Below, piece by piece: positions 25,546 to 35,200 of a DNA stretch of 64,000 nucleotides. The position numbers were made by a program, and so were the translations under genes. The notes below the pieces were generated by a model that saw nothing but the letters and a program-made list of their open reading frames with translations, had not been told where the DNA came from and made no database searches. The first letter of the stretch is position 1; each line of letters starts with the position of its first letter. This stretch comes from Ancylomarina sp048268005 (lineage in GTDB: Bacteria; Bacteroidota; Bacteroidia; Bacteroidales; Marinifilaceae), in contig JBLWWJ010000001.1 of assembly GCA_048268005.1 (NCBI GenBank), positions 434,001 through 498,000 on the forward strand, written 5' to 3'.

Positions 25546-26796
25546 ATGGCAATTGTAAAACCATTTAGAGGCTTACGCCCAACTAAAGATATCGCTAAAG
25601 ATTTAGCATGTTTACCATATGACGTAATGAATTCAGAAGAGGCTGCACAGATGGCTGAAGGTAAAGATTGTTCTTTACTTCACATCACTCGTGCTGAGAT
25701 CGACTGTCCTGCTGGAACAGACGTTCACTCTGCTGAGGTTTATGAAAAATCAGTTTCTAACCTTAAGCTATGGCAAGAAAAAGGTTGGTTGAAGCAGGAT
25801 TCAGAAGCTAAATTCTATATCTATGCTCAAACAATGGATGGACGTACCCAGTACGGTATCGTTGCAAATGCTGCTTGTGAAGACTACAGAACTGGTGTGA
25901 TCAAGAAGCACGAGCTAACTCGTCCAGACAAAGAGGAAGATCGTATGATTTTGACTCGTTATACTGAAGCTAACCTTGAGCCAGTATTCTTTTCATACAA
26001 AGCTGTTCCAGAGATTGATGCTATCGTAGCAAACATCGTAAAGAACGAAGAAGCTGAGTACGATTTTGTTGCTGAAGACGGATTCGGTCACCATTTCTGG
26101 CCTGTAAACGATGCAGCTACTAACAAAGAGTTGGAAGAGTTGTTTGCAACTAAAGTTCCTTCTACTTACGTAGCTGATGGTCACCATAGAACAGCTGCTG
26201 CTGCTCGTATCGGTGATGAGTTTGCTGCTAAGAATCCTAATCACACTGGTGATGAGGAATACAACTACTTCATGGCTGTACACTTCCCAGATGATCAATT
26301 GGCAATTATCGATTACAATCGTGTAGCTAAAGATCTTAACGGAATGACAGAAGTTGAATTCCTTGCTAAATTGGAAGAGACTTTCACAGTTGAGTGCATG
26401 GGTGAGGAGATTTACAAGCCAGCTCAATTGCACGAGTTTTCTATGTATTTAGATAACAAGTGGTACAAGCTTAACGCAAAAGAAGGTACTTACGATGATA
26501 AGGATCCTATTGGTGTATTGGATGTAACAATCCTTTCAAACCACGTATTGGATAACCTATTAGACGTTAAAGATCTTCGTACAACTACTCGTGTTGAGTT
26601 CGTAGGTGGTATCCGTGGATTAGGTGAGTTGAAGAAACGTGTTGATAGCGGTGATATGAAAGTTGCTTTCGCTTTATACGCAGTATCTATGCAACAACTA
26701 ATTGATATTGCTGATACAGGTAACATCATGCCTCCTAAGACAACTTGGTTTGAGCCTAAACTACGTTCAGGTTTATTGATTCACAAATTGGACTAA
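25546..26796 (+). CDS. DUF1015 family protein
   Basis: 416 residues, the full DUF1015 length. The start MAIVKPFRGLRPTKDIAKDLACLPYDVM is the family's hallmark, as are YADGHHRTAAA (here TYVADGHHRTAAA) and the end block LMPPKTTWFEPKLRSGL. The biochemical role of the family is not firmly established. It is repeatedly found next to serC and serA in Bacteroidota, as here, so a role in serine or phospho-metabolite metabolism is likely. It has no signal peptide. It follows serA by 72 bases and ends at a strong terminator; the three genes probably form an operon and share highly biased codon use. Confidence 0.92.
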   Translation: MAIVKPFRGLRPTKDIAKDLACLPYDVMNSEEAAQMAEGKDCSLLHITRAEIDCPAGTDVHSAEVYEKSVSNLKLWQEKGWLKQDSEAKFYIYAQTMDGRTQYGIVANAACEDYRTGVIKKHELTRPDKEEDRMILTRYTEANLEPVFFSYKAVPEIDAIVANIVKNEEAEYDFVAEDGFGHHFWPVNDAATNKELEELFATKVPSTYVADGHHRTAAAARIGDEFAAKNPNHTGDEEYNYFMAVHFPDDQLAIIDYNRVAKDLNGMTEVEFLAKLEETFTVECMGEEIYKPAQLHEFSMYLDNKWYKLNAKEGTYDDKDPIGVLDVTILSNHVLDNLLDVKDLRTTTRVEFVGGIRGLGELKKRVDSGDMKVAFALYAVSMQQLIDIADTGNIMPPKTTWFEPKLRSGLLIHKLD

Positions 26797-26820
26797 TTCC
26801 AATTTTATCATATTTTTTGG

Positions 26821-26853
26821 AAAGGGAATGCCGTGAGGTGTTCCCTTTTTTTA
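26821..26853 (+). terminator. Terminator of the serC-serA-DUF1015 operon
   Basis: AAAGGGAATGCC / GGTGTTCCCTTT stem (two G-T pairs, GTGA loop) followed by a T run, 25 bases after the DUF1015 stop. Confidence 0.9.
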
Positions 26854-26933
26854 TGCTATAAATTCTTTCTTACGAAGCGGAATTATAACTGAAAATAGTT
26901 TAATTTAAATGTTTGAATCTAATAAGATAAACT

Positions 26934-28160
26934 ATGTCAGAATTTATAAATAATACAGAGGCAAGAATCAATTCTTTATATGATTTCTGTTACCGCTTAA
27001 CTATTGGTGAAAAAGGAAGTGAGTTAATTAAAATACATCAGGCTGCTATTTATGATTTAACCGCTAATGATATTATACTTGTTGTACATCGACTGGTAGA
27101 ATCTGATCTGCCAATGGGGGATTTAAAAATTGGAATTAATAAGGCCTTAAATGTTTTTCAAAAACAAATATTAGCCCAAAAACCGATATCATTACCTGAA
27201 GATCATTTTTTGACTTATCTGAAAAAAGAGAATCGTGAACTTGAAAGACGATTGCAAAATTTGAAATCCTGGGTTAAAGATTTTAATAATAAGGATATTG
27301 ATATTTCAAAAGTAGCTGAGCATTTAAGAATAGGGATTGAAGATCTGATGCAAATGGAAAAGCATTATGTCAGAAAAGAGAATATTCTTTTTCCTTATTT
27401 TGAAAAAGAATACCCTCAATACAAATGTCTGGGAGTTATGTGGTCTATTCATGATGATATCAGAAGTAGACAGAAGGCCTTATTAATGGCTCTCTTGGAG
27501 GTAAACTTAGATAAAAAGCATATAAATAAGCTCTTGGGTGATCTGTTTTTTGATATGTATACGATTATTTTCAGAGAAGAATATTTATTGTTTCCTGTCG
27601 CTCTAAATGCTGTAAATCAAAATGCCTGGGAAGATATGTTACAGCAAAGTGAAGAATTGGGGTATGCTTATATTCAGGCTCCAAAGCTAAAGAAAAAGAT
27701 AGAAAAGAAAGTTGACGAATCATTTGAATCTGATTTTTTAAGTGAGAATAAACTAGAAAGTACGCTACTTAACTTTGATACAGGTTTGATGACCTTGAAA
27801 CAAGCCATTTTGTTATTGAACAATCTTCCAGTTGATATTACGATGATTGATGAGAACGATAAGGTTTGTTTCTTTTCAAATCCCAAAGAGCGTTTCTTCC
27901 CAAGGTCTAAGGCCATTATTGGGCGTACCGTTCAAAATTGTCACCCGCCGGAGAGTGTTCATATTGTTGATGAGTTGGTACGAACTTTTAGAGATGGAAG
28001 TAAGGATAGTGAGCCTTTTTGGATAGAAATGAAGGGACGTTTTATTCTGATTCAATACTTTGCTCTTAGAGATGAGCAAGGTGTTTATAAAGGCTGTATC
28101 GAGGTTAGTCAGGATTTGACAGATATACGCAAATTAACCGGAGAAAAGAGATTAATGTAA
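26934..28160 (+). CDS. DUF438 / hemerythrin-like and PAS domain protein
   Basis: 408 residues, no signal or membrane segment. The DUF438 N-terminal region spans about 1-90. A hemerythrin HHE-like helical bundle spans about 95-235 (MEKHYVRKENILFPYFEKEYP, MWSIHDDIRSRQKALL, IIFREEYLLFPVALNAV). A PAS domain lies at about 280-400 (LNNLPVDITMIDENDKVCFFSNPKERFFPRSKAIIGRTVQNCHPPESV), with GCIEVSQDLTDIRKL at the end. This architecture is known from anaerobes, where it is thought to sense oxygen, nitric oxide or redox state; no output domain follows, so the effector is unknown. Its own terminator suggests a single-gene unit. Confidence 0.88.
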   Translation: MSEFINNTEARINSLYDFCYRLTIGEKGSELIKIHQAAIYDLTANDIILVVHRLVESDLPMGDLKIGINKALNVFQKQILAQKPISLPEDHFLTYLKKENRELERRLQNLKSWVKDFNNKDIDISKVAEHLRIGIEDLMQMEKHYVRKENILFPYFEKEYPQYKCLGVMWSIHDDIRSRQKALLMALLEVNLDKKHINKLLGDLFFDMYTIIFREEYLLFPVALNAVNQNAWEDMLQQSEELGYAYIQAPKLKKKIEKKVDESFESDFLSENKLESTLLNFDTGLMTLKQAILLLNNLPVDITMIDENDKVCFFSNPKERFFPRSKAIIGRTVQNCHPPESVHIVDELVRTFRDGSKDSEPFWIEMKGRFILIQYFALRDEQGVYKGCIEVSQDLTDIRKLTGEKRLM

Positions 28161-28180
28161 GTTAGCTTATTGAAAAGAAG

Positions 28181-28230
28181 AACATAGATTAGGCTGAAAC
28201 ACAATATTTAAGCCTAATCTATGTTTGTTT
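28181..28230 (+). terminator. Hairpin terminator after the DUF438 gene
   Basis: AACATAGATTAGGCT / AGCCTAATCTATGTT, a 15-bp perfect stem with a 15-base loop, then TTGTTT. Confidence 0.8.
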
Positions 28231-28302
28231 AATTATAAACCATTGGAATCTTTGTAACGGAATTCGTTATATTTACTCACCCAAATCAAAATAAACTACC
28301 CC

Positions 28303-29025
28303 ATGAAGTTTGATTACTGTAAAGATGATATGATTCTAAAGGTTTACCCAACCGTAAGCGCTTGTTTCGAAGAAGCTTTTTCGTTAATGAAAAAGCATTT
28401 TTGGATGCTGATTTTGATTGTCTTCGTTGGTAGTGCTATTGAGACTCCTATGTGGCTGATGCAGCAAAATAAACCCAGCGCTGATGGCTTCAATATTACC
28501 TTTAGTATTTTAGAATTTATACAAGTCGTTTATTATTTTGCTATCGCATCGATATACTCTTATGGTGTGATCCATGTCTTTACTAAAATTGCCAGAAAAA
28601 AAGACTTTGTATTTGAAGAAACCCTCTTAGGTTTTAGAACCTTTTCTAGGGCTATTCTAAGTCGATTATTAGTTGTGTTGGTAGTTGGTCTTGGACTTGT
28701 TCTTTTATTGATTCCGGGTATATTTCTCGCTTGTCGTCTGGTTTTTGTTCCCTATTTAATTATGGATAAAAAGCATAAAGTGGTTGAATCACTTAAACTG
28801 AGCTTTTATATGACCAAAGGGTATTTTTGGACCATTTTTGGAATGGGTATTCTTTCTTTTATCATCATCATGCTTGGTTTGGTTTTATTAGGCTTTGGTA
28901 TTTTTATCTCACTCGTTTGGATAAATTCAGCTTTTGCAGTATTCTACAATGCAGCAGAGGATCTTCACTATATTGATGCCTGTAAACAAGTGGGTGTCGT
29001 TCCAGAAGAGAAAGAAGAAGCTTAA
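28303..29025 (+). CDS. Multi-pass membrane protein of unknown function
   Basis: 240 residues. Hydrophobic segments lie at about 33-55 (FWMLILIVFVGSAIETPMWLM), 66-90 (FSILEFIQVVYYFAIASIYSYG), 118-145 (LLVVLVVGLGLVLLLIPGIFLACRL) and 172-212 (FWTIFGMGILSFIIIMLGLVLLGFGIFISLVW). The block LLIPGIFLACRLVFVPYLIMDKKHKVVESLKLSFYMTKGYFW resembles the fold shared by DUF975-like and glycerophosphodiesterase-membrane-domain proteins, found widely as inner-membrane proteins of unknown role. No catalytic motif. It stands alone between terminators. Confidence 0.72.
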   Translation: MKFDYCKDDMILKVYPTVSACFEEAFSLMKKHFWMLILIVFVGSAIETPMWLMQQNKPSADGFNITFSILEFIQVVYYFAIASIYSYGVIHVFTKIARKKDFVFEETLLGFRTFSRAILSRLLVVLVVGLGLVLLLIPGIFLACRLVFVPYLIMDKKHKVVESLKLSFYMTKGYFWTIFGMGILSFIIIMLGLVLLGFGIFISLVWINSAFAVFYNAAEDLHYIDACKQVGVVPEEKEEA

Positions 29026-29182
29026 GCTCTCTTTAAGCAATGTTAACTCTACTACCAGTTTGTATGAGCTCGTGTGTGTTCCTTTAAAGTTCCTAAAGTA
29101 AAAAAATATTATATTTGTCTGGCTTTTGCTCTATGCCTAAACTGGTAAAGCAAAAAAAATACATTTCCGAAAAATAATATAG

Positions 29183-29314
29183 GTAAAGCCTGCTACCTAC
29201 GAGGCTAGCGCCAAAACCATTGCTCAGTTGATAGATAGGAATAATGAATTGGTAAAACGTCGTCGAACAACCGATGAGGTAGACAGTGGATTATCCAGTA
29301 AAATTAGTGACTAA
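29183..29314 (+). pseudogene. Start-less 43-codon open frame, possible gene remnant
   Basis: In the 360-base gap 29026-29385 a frame opens right after a TAG and reads 43 codons (VKPATYEASAKTIAQLIDRN, then NELVKRRRTTDEVDSGLSSK) to TAA at 29312-29314. There is no ATG, GTG or TTG where a start would be expected. The composition is that of real protein (helical, charged), so this may be the C-terminal remnant of a deleted gene. No family was recognised. Confidence 0.3.
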
Positions 29315-29385
29315 GGGGTTCACAATATATTCTGAATTCATCGGATTACCATTTATAAACGAATCCAACAAAACCGTTACCAATA

Positions 29386-29754
29386 ATGGACATAGAAAAC
29401 AATCACAAGAATGAGTTGACTGATAAACCGAAGCAATCAGATGAACTTTCGAATGCAGAGTTTAAACCAAAGACGAATGAAGAGCTTAATGAAAAGAAAC
29501 CTGCCAGACGAAACAGGAGACAAGCTACCGAAGAAGAATTAAGTAATCCTTTACATGGAGTGAAGCTGGCTCAGATTTTAGAACGTCTGGTAGAGCATTA
29601 TGGTTGGGAGTATCTGGGAGACCGTGTCAATATTCGTTGTTTCATGTATAATCCTACAATGAAATCAAGCCTCGGATTTTTAAGAAGAACGCGTTGGGCC
29701 CGAGAGCATGTTGAGGACGTTTATTTGGATATGTTGGAAGAAAGAGAGCTCTAA
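29386..29754 (+). CDS. VF530-family (DUF2132) DNA-binding-like protein
   Basis: 122 residues. The C-terminal 70 match the VF530/DUF2132 family: LSNPLHGVKLAQILERLVEHYGWEYLGDRVNIRCFMYNPTMKSSLGFLRRTRWAREHVEDVYL seen in pieces as NPLHG, LVEHYGWE, INCF-like NIRCF, KSSLGFLRRT and WAREHVE. The structure of the Vibrio member suggests DNA binding, but function is unproven. The first about 50 residues are a charged, low-complexity extension (NNHKNELTDKPKQSDEL, KPARRNRRQATEE) not present in the short family members; the RRNRR run would suit nucleic-acid contact. Convergent with the GH63 gene. Confidence 0.85.
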   Translation: MDIENNHKNELTDKPKQSDELSNAEFKPKTNEELNEKKPARRNRRQATEEELSNPLHGVKLAQILERLVEHYGWEYLGDRVNIRCFMYNPTMKSSLGFLRRTRWAREHVEDVYLDMLEEREL

Positions 29755-29846
29755 ATGGCATGGTGAGCAGAAGTTAAAATCTAGTTCATTAAAGAAGGTG
29801 TTTCGTTTGAAATACCTTTTTAAATTCTCTGAGCATTCCCTTGTAT

Positions 29847-29922
29847 CCCCCTTTAAAGGAAAACTAATAAATTCCCCTATGGACTGCGTCGATTACTTTG
29901 TAATTGAGAGGGGAAAAAGGGG
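29847..29922. repeat. Nested inverted repeat in the VF530-GH63 gap
   Basis: CCCCCTTT at 29847 pairs with AAAGGGG at 29916, and inside it TTCCCCT at 29872 pairs with AGGGGAA at 29909. It resembles intergenic C/G-rich palindromes that recur in Bacteroidota genomes. No second copy was found in this window. Confidence 0.4.
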
Positions 29923-29955
29923 CGTGTTTTAGGTTAAATGAGCCATAAAAGAAAA

Positions 29956-29995
29956 AGGGTATCTCAAAATCTGTAAACAGACTTCAAAATACCCT
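29956..29995. terminator. Hairpin between convergent genes
   Basis: AGGGTAT / ATACCCT outer arms with an inner TCTGT / ACAGA stem. It lies 35 bases beyond the end of the minus-strand GH63 gene and serves the convergent VF530 and GH63 genes. Confidence 0.65.
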
Positions 29996-30029
29996 AATCA
30001 TCGACTAACTAATAATTAACTGTTGATTG

Positions 30030-32054
30030 TTATTTGTTCTCGTCGCTAAGCAGCATCAAGTAATGTGCCGCTGACCAAGAGAAATGATTTGCATTTAAAC
30101 CTTTTCCACTGATGGGGTGGTAGTTTTCTCTAATAGGAGAATCCCCAAGCAGGCCTTCCGCATTTTGCAGAAGCTTTTCACTTAAAAGATCTGCTTCCTT
30201 ATTGTAGCCATATAGCTCTAGTGCTTTTATTCCGAAATAAGCCTGATCTAACCAAACCGGACCTCTCCAGTAGCCTTTTAAAGGATTGAATTTTTTGTGG
30301 TCGGCTACCAGAGTAGGGAAGGGTACTTTGGTGGCAAATTTGGTTGAATCTAATAATAAACTAGCCACTCTTTTAGCTTGTTCTTTTGTTGCAATACCAG
30401 TGTAAAGTGGCGTCCAGCCTTCAGGTCCTTGTTGAACCGTTAATAGCTTACCTGTTACAATTTCTCTATCGTAGAAAAATCCTGTTGCCTCGTCCCAAAA
30501 ATCAGCAGCAATCCTCTTCTTAAGCGATAAGGCTTCAAGCTTGTAGCTTTTTGCTTCCTCAGCACGATCGATAAGTTTTGCCAATTCGGTTAAATCTTCT
30601 TTCTCGGCTTGTAAGTAAGCATTCAGGTCTACCGATTCCTGATTCATCGACCAACCATTTGCATTATTTTTTAGCATTTTGGAATCATCAAAACGAACGG
30701 CATTGTCCATACCTGATTCCCATTTGGCAGCGATGAGTGTGCCATCCGTTGAGCCATATTCGCATAATCCATTCTTATCGTTGTCACGGTACTGGTACCA
30801 CCACTTATGGTATTTCACCAATTTTGGATACATCTCCTTCACAAACTCAAGGTCGGATGTCGCTTTGTATATCTCTAAAACAGCCCAGCTGGCCAATGGT
30901 GCTTTGGTATCACGCCAGTTGTTTTCCTTTGGATCGAAATACACACAATCGGCTACCATGCCCATCTCGTCCTGGTACTGGAACATAGAATGCAGGTTGC
31001 TCTTTGCCAATTCGGGGTTGAAACGAACCAGGGCAACGGCCTGTTTCCACGAGTCCCATGACCAAAAGCCATAGAAACCTTGATAAGCAGCCGATGGAAA
31101 GACTCCTGAATGCTGTAAGTCGCCTGCTGCCGATCGCCAGTTAGTTTGTAGGGTTTGCACACACTTCGCTGCTAGTTTGCGATTTTCCACCTTGTCTAAT
31201 AATGGATTCTTGCTGTCTAGAGCTTTATTTAAGTAGCCATTCCATCTGTTTTTATTGTCAGCAAATAACTGATCGGTTTGAGATAGCCAATTGTTATATT
31301 GACCGGCTTCCTTTGCAGCTTCCTCTTGATTGAAATAGTAGGAGTGAAGCAAGTTTACGCTTAAGGTCTCACCCGCGGCAATATCGCGCTTATCCGTTAA
31401 TATCATTTGATACGATTGCTTATTGGACGAGATTTGAATTGACTTGTCAGAATCGTTATGTATCAGGAAAAATTCATCACCTTCTTCAAAATCGATTTGT
31501 AAACCTTTTCCCGATTTGCTTAGTGCGATACCTTTAGGGAATAGCTCACCATTCCAGCCCACAAAGAGGTTTTGGCTCTTGTCGCTTTTGTTTGTGATAT
31601 CGGTTTGAATAAGTGCCGATCTGTCGCTCACAAAAATCAGACTCAGCTTGATGCTCAACTGCTCAAGGTCTAAAGTTTGTTCCAGTTTCCCGGGCTTGTA
31701 TTTTAGCTCTGCCTTTGCTTTACTCAAATCGATGGCCGTCATGCTGCTCGCATCAGTCAACTCCAGTTGGCACAGGTTTTTACTTACCCATTGTCCCCAC
31801 ATTTTCATGGTCAGTGGGCCTGAGAACCCGCCGTAGTAGTTCGTGCTATCGATATTCGGAAGCGCATAGCCATGCCAGGCACCCATATCGGAAAATCCAA
31901 AGGGCTCCAGTTCGTACTGTGCCTGTGGAATGCCTTGAATGTTGAGTACATTGGCCATTTCTTCCTGAAGGTCTGTTGCTTTATCAGCCTTAGGCTGGCA
32001 ACCACTCCAAACCAGAAGGATTAAGAGTAGTAAGGTGATGTTTTTATGTGTCAT
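30030..32054 (-). CDS. GH63 (YgjK-like) alpha-glucosidase lipoprotein
   Basis: 674 residues from ATG 32054 (MTHKNITLLLLILLVWSGC), which places a lipobox Cys at residue 19. The (alpha/alpha)6 barrel carries YgjK-type blocks: FYGFWSWDSWKQAVALVRFNPELAKSN, LASWAVLEIYKATSDLEFVKEMYPKLVKYHKWW, GLCEYGSTDGT, WESGMDNAVRFDDS (general acid Asp region), and KGYWRGPVWLDQAYFG. GH63 enzymes cut alpha-1,2 or alpha-1,3-linked glucose. It lies in a minus-strand run with a GH2 beta-galactosidase and prolyl peptidases, separated from lacZ by two palindromic repeats. Together with that enzyme it could remove Glc-alpha1,2-Gal from hydroxylysine of collagen. Substrate not proven. Confidence 0.88.
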   Translation of the reverse strand: MTHKNITLLLLILLVWSGCQPKADKATDLQEEMANVLNIQGIPQAQYELEPFGFSDMGAWHGYALPNIDSTNYYGGFSGPLTMKMWGQWVSKNLCQLELTDASSMTAIDLSKAKAELKYKPGKLEQTLDLEQLSIKLSLIFVSDRSALIQTDITNKSDKSQNLFVGWNGELFPKGIALSKSGKGLQIDFEEGDEFFLIHNDSDKSIQISSNKQSYQMILTDKRDIAAGETLSVNLLHSYYFNQEEAAKEAGQYNNWLSQTDQLFADNKNRWNGYLNKALDSKNPLLDKVENRKLAAKCVQTLQTNWRSAAGDLQHSGVFPSAAYQGFYGFWSWDSWKQAVALVRFNPELAKSNLHSMFQYQDEMGMVADCVYFDPKENNWRDTKAPLASWAVLEIYKATSDLEFVKEMYPKLVKYHKWWYQYRDNDKNGLCEYGSTDGTLIAAKWESGMDNAVRFDDSKMLKNNANGWSMNQESVDLNAYLQAEKEDLTELAKLIDRAEEAKSYKLEALSLKKRIAADFWDEATGFFYDREIVTGKLLTVQQGPEGWTPLYTGIATKEQAKRVASLLLDSTKFATKVPFPTLVADHKKFNPLKGYWRGPVWLDQAYFGIKALELYGYNKEADLLSEKLLQNAEGLLGDSPIRENYHPISGKGLNANHFSWSAAHYLMLLSDENK

Positions 32055-32070
32055 ATGGTTTTTCGGTTTT

Positions 32071-32107
32071 CGGTTTTCGGTTGTGAATAATCGACAACTG
32101 AAAACGG
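32071..32107. repeat. Palindromic intergenic repeat, family B copy 1
   Basis: CGGTTTTCGGTTGT at 32071-32084 pairs with ACAACTGAAAACGG at 32094-32107 (12 of 14). A CGGTTTT triplication precedes it. Similar in type to the repeat at 43028-43078, both built from CGGTT/AACCG blocks with TATCC/GGATA. Confidence 0.5.
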
Positions 32108-32132
32108 ATAACATTTTGTTTTTTAATATTCT

Positions 32133-32241
32133 TTAACCGCAAAGTTCGCTAAGAAAGTGCAAGGCTCGCAAAGACTGTCGCGAAAAGTTGACTATTTTTT
32201 CTTAGCGAGTATTGCGAATCCTTGGTGTCCTTTGCGGTTAA
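32133..32241. repeat. Palindromic intergenic repeat, family A copy 1 (109 bp)
   Basis: TTAACCGCAAAG at the left end and CTTTGCGGTTAA at the right end are perfect reverse complements, with GC-tract variants of the same words between. The first 21 bases are identical to the copy at 60436-60542. It sits between the GH63 and lacZ genes. Confidence 0.8.
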
Positions 32242-32250
32242 GATGATCAT

Positions 32251-35200
32251 TTATTCAAATCTGTTTTTACTCAACTCATTCAAGTCTTTCTCTCCATTTA
32301 TCGGACGAAGGATGAACTCGTAGCTATAATCTTGAGCGGGAATCGAATATTCCGAGTGTACGGGTGCTCCCCATGAGTTATCGCCACCAACACCCATTTG
32401 CTTGTAATCAATCTGCCAGCTGATGACCTCACCAGGCTTAATTTCAGCCCCGTGTTTCTGAGTGTTCCCCTTGCCTGAGTGATACAGTTCTTTATAGTCG
32501 AAAGGCAGTGCCGATCCGGCTAATTCTGATTGAGAAAGTACCATCAAGCCCAAAGATTGCTCATTGGTAATAGCCATCCATCTCAGGTCGGTTTTGTTAC
32601 CTGTTTCCTGTGGGCGCACGTAAGGGTGATATTGCTCAGCTACGCTACTTTTGTAATGTCCTACCGGATAGCCTGTTTTTCTATCGCTCATGCTCTCCTG
32701 AGGGCCACGACCAAACCATTCAATTTGGTTGAAAGCCTTAGGCAACTGCATTTGCATACCCAGTCGGGGAAGCATTGGAATATTATTCGCTTCAGGATGG
32801 TAGGTGTTTTTCACCTTAATATCACCATTGCCATAAATCAGGTATCGCGTCTGATACTTACTCTTAACTGTAGGAAGGTCAAGTGAAACAATGACTTCCA
32901 CCACCTGATTGCTTAGCTTTTTGCTTTCGAATGAAAGAACCTGAGCTTTTTCGCTAGCCTCTTTCCAAGCCTGACACTTTCCTGGCATACCATTACCCAA
33001 GTCGTTATCGGTAACTGCTCTCCAGAAGAATGGTTTCAAATCCTGAGCCATCAGTTCCTTGCCATCGATCTGGTATGAACTTAAACTTCCGGATTGTTTA
33101 GAGAATCGAATCTGAATGTCACCGGCAATTAGGCTTAGCTCTTCTTTGTTCTCTTTTAGTTTCACTTTTCCAAGTGTGCTTGTCGCTTTTGCAGATATTG
33201 CTTTTGAAACAGGTAATTGGAATTGTTCCCAAGCGACTAAATGTCCTTGAGGGACTAAAGGCTGCTTTTCTTTGCTGTGAGCCTGAAATTCTAAGAAATA
33301 TTCTTTACCAGCTTTAGCTTCTATTGCAGGATATGGTATCGTTATAACTTTTTCTTCGTGAGCTTTTAAAGCAATATTATTTAATTTACCTGATGCTATT
33401 ACAGTTGCATCTTCTTTTAATGTCCAATTAAAATTAAAAGAAGTCAGGTCAATAAAATCGTGACGGTTAATAATTTTAAATTGATTTGAAGAGTGATCGA
33501 TTTTTTCGAAAGCAATAGGTTGATAAACTTTTTTCACTTCCCAAATATGTGGATGCAATTTTCTATCTCCCGTAATTAAGCCATTGGCACAAAAGTTAGA
33601 GTCATTCTGAATTTTATAGATTCCCATATCGCCACCATAGGCAAAAATAGTATCGCCTTCTTCGGTTTCTTTTCTAAAGGTTTGGTCTACCCAGTCCCAA
33701 ATAAAGCCACCTTGCAGCTGTCTTTGCTTGTAAATTAAATCCCAGTAATCTTGAAGGTTTCCAACGCTATTCCCCATGGCATGAGCGTACTCACACTGAA
33801 TTAGTGGACGTGTTTGAACCTTTTCGGCATACTTTGTCATCTCCCATATTCGATCGTACATGGGGCAAAAGATATCAGTATTGAACTCCTGTCCAGAATC
33901 TTCTGACTGTACAGGACGTGAACTATCTTGTTCCTTTAACCAATTGTAGGTTGCTTCGAAGTTCTGGCCACGACCAGTTTCATTACCTAAAGACCAAATG
34001 ATGATTGACGCATGATTTTTACTGCGCTGAAACATCGATTGGGTTCTGTCCATAAATGCCTTTTTCCAATTTGGTTTATTGGCTAGTGTTTTTTCCTTAT
34101 TGTAAGGTTCACAACCGTGCGCTTCAATATTGGCTTCGTCAATCATATATAAACCATATTCATCGCAGAGTTCGTACCAGCGTTCACGGTTTGGATAATG
34201 TGAGTTTCTCACGGCATTAATATTGAATTGTTTCATCAATTCAATATCTTTTATCATTGATTCTTCAGTAATTACACGACCATTATCAGCATCGTGTTCG
34301 TGACGGTTTACTCCTCTAATAATAATAGGTACGCCATTAATTTGAAGTAAACCATTCTTTATTTCACTGGAACGGAAACCAATTTTACGACGAATAACTT
34401 CAATATCTTTACCTTTTGCTGTTTTTAAGCTGATTTGTAAATCGTATAAATTAGGTGTTTCTGCAGACCATTTTCTTACATTAAGAATTTCATCAGTGAA
34501 TGTAAGTCGGTTTGTCGGTTTGTCTAATTGAGTTTCAACTTCCTTGTTGATAATGATTTTTTTGCCATCTAAAACCTGAACACTTACTTTTTTTGTTTCA
34601 GATTTTGAATTGATTCTGTTTAAGTCAACTTCAAGTTTGAATTGACCATGCGTGTAGGTTTCATCTAAGTCTGCATGTACGAAGAAGTCATGTATATGAG
34701 TTTTTGGGCGGGCATATAGGTACACGTCTCTTTCGAATCCACTAACTTTCCAATAGTCCTGATCCTCTAGATAAGAGCCATCGCTAAAGCGATAAATTTC
34801 TACGGCAAGCTGGTTTACACCTGCTTTTACGTATTCGGTAAGATTAAACTCAGCAGGGGTTTTACTGCCCTGGCTATAGCCAACCTTTCTGCCATTCACC
34901 CACAAATACATGGCTGAGCGAACCCCGCCAAACTGGATATATATTTCTTCACCAGTCCAGTTCTCAGGTATATTAAAGTCTCTTTTATACGAACCTACCG
35001 GATTGTAATCGTGAGGAATAAAGGGTTCGTTATTCGGGAAAGGGTAGGATACATCCGTATAGATCGGTACCCCGTAGCCTTGCAATTCCCAATGTCCCGG
35101 AACCTTAATGTCTTTCCAATCTGAAATGTCGTAGTTCGTTTTATAAAAATCCACAGGACGGTCAGCTGGTTTTCGAACCCAGTTGAATTTCCATGTTCCG

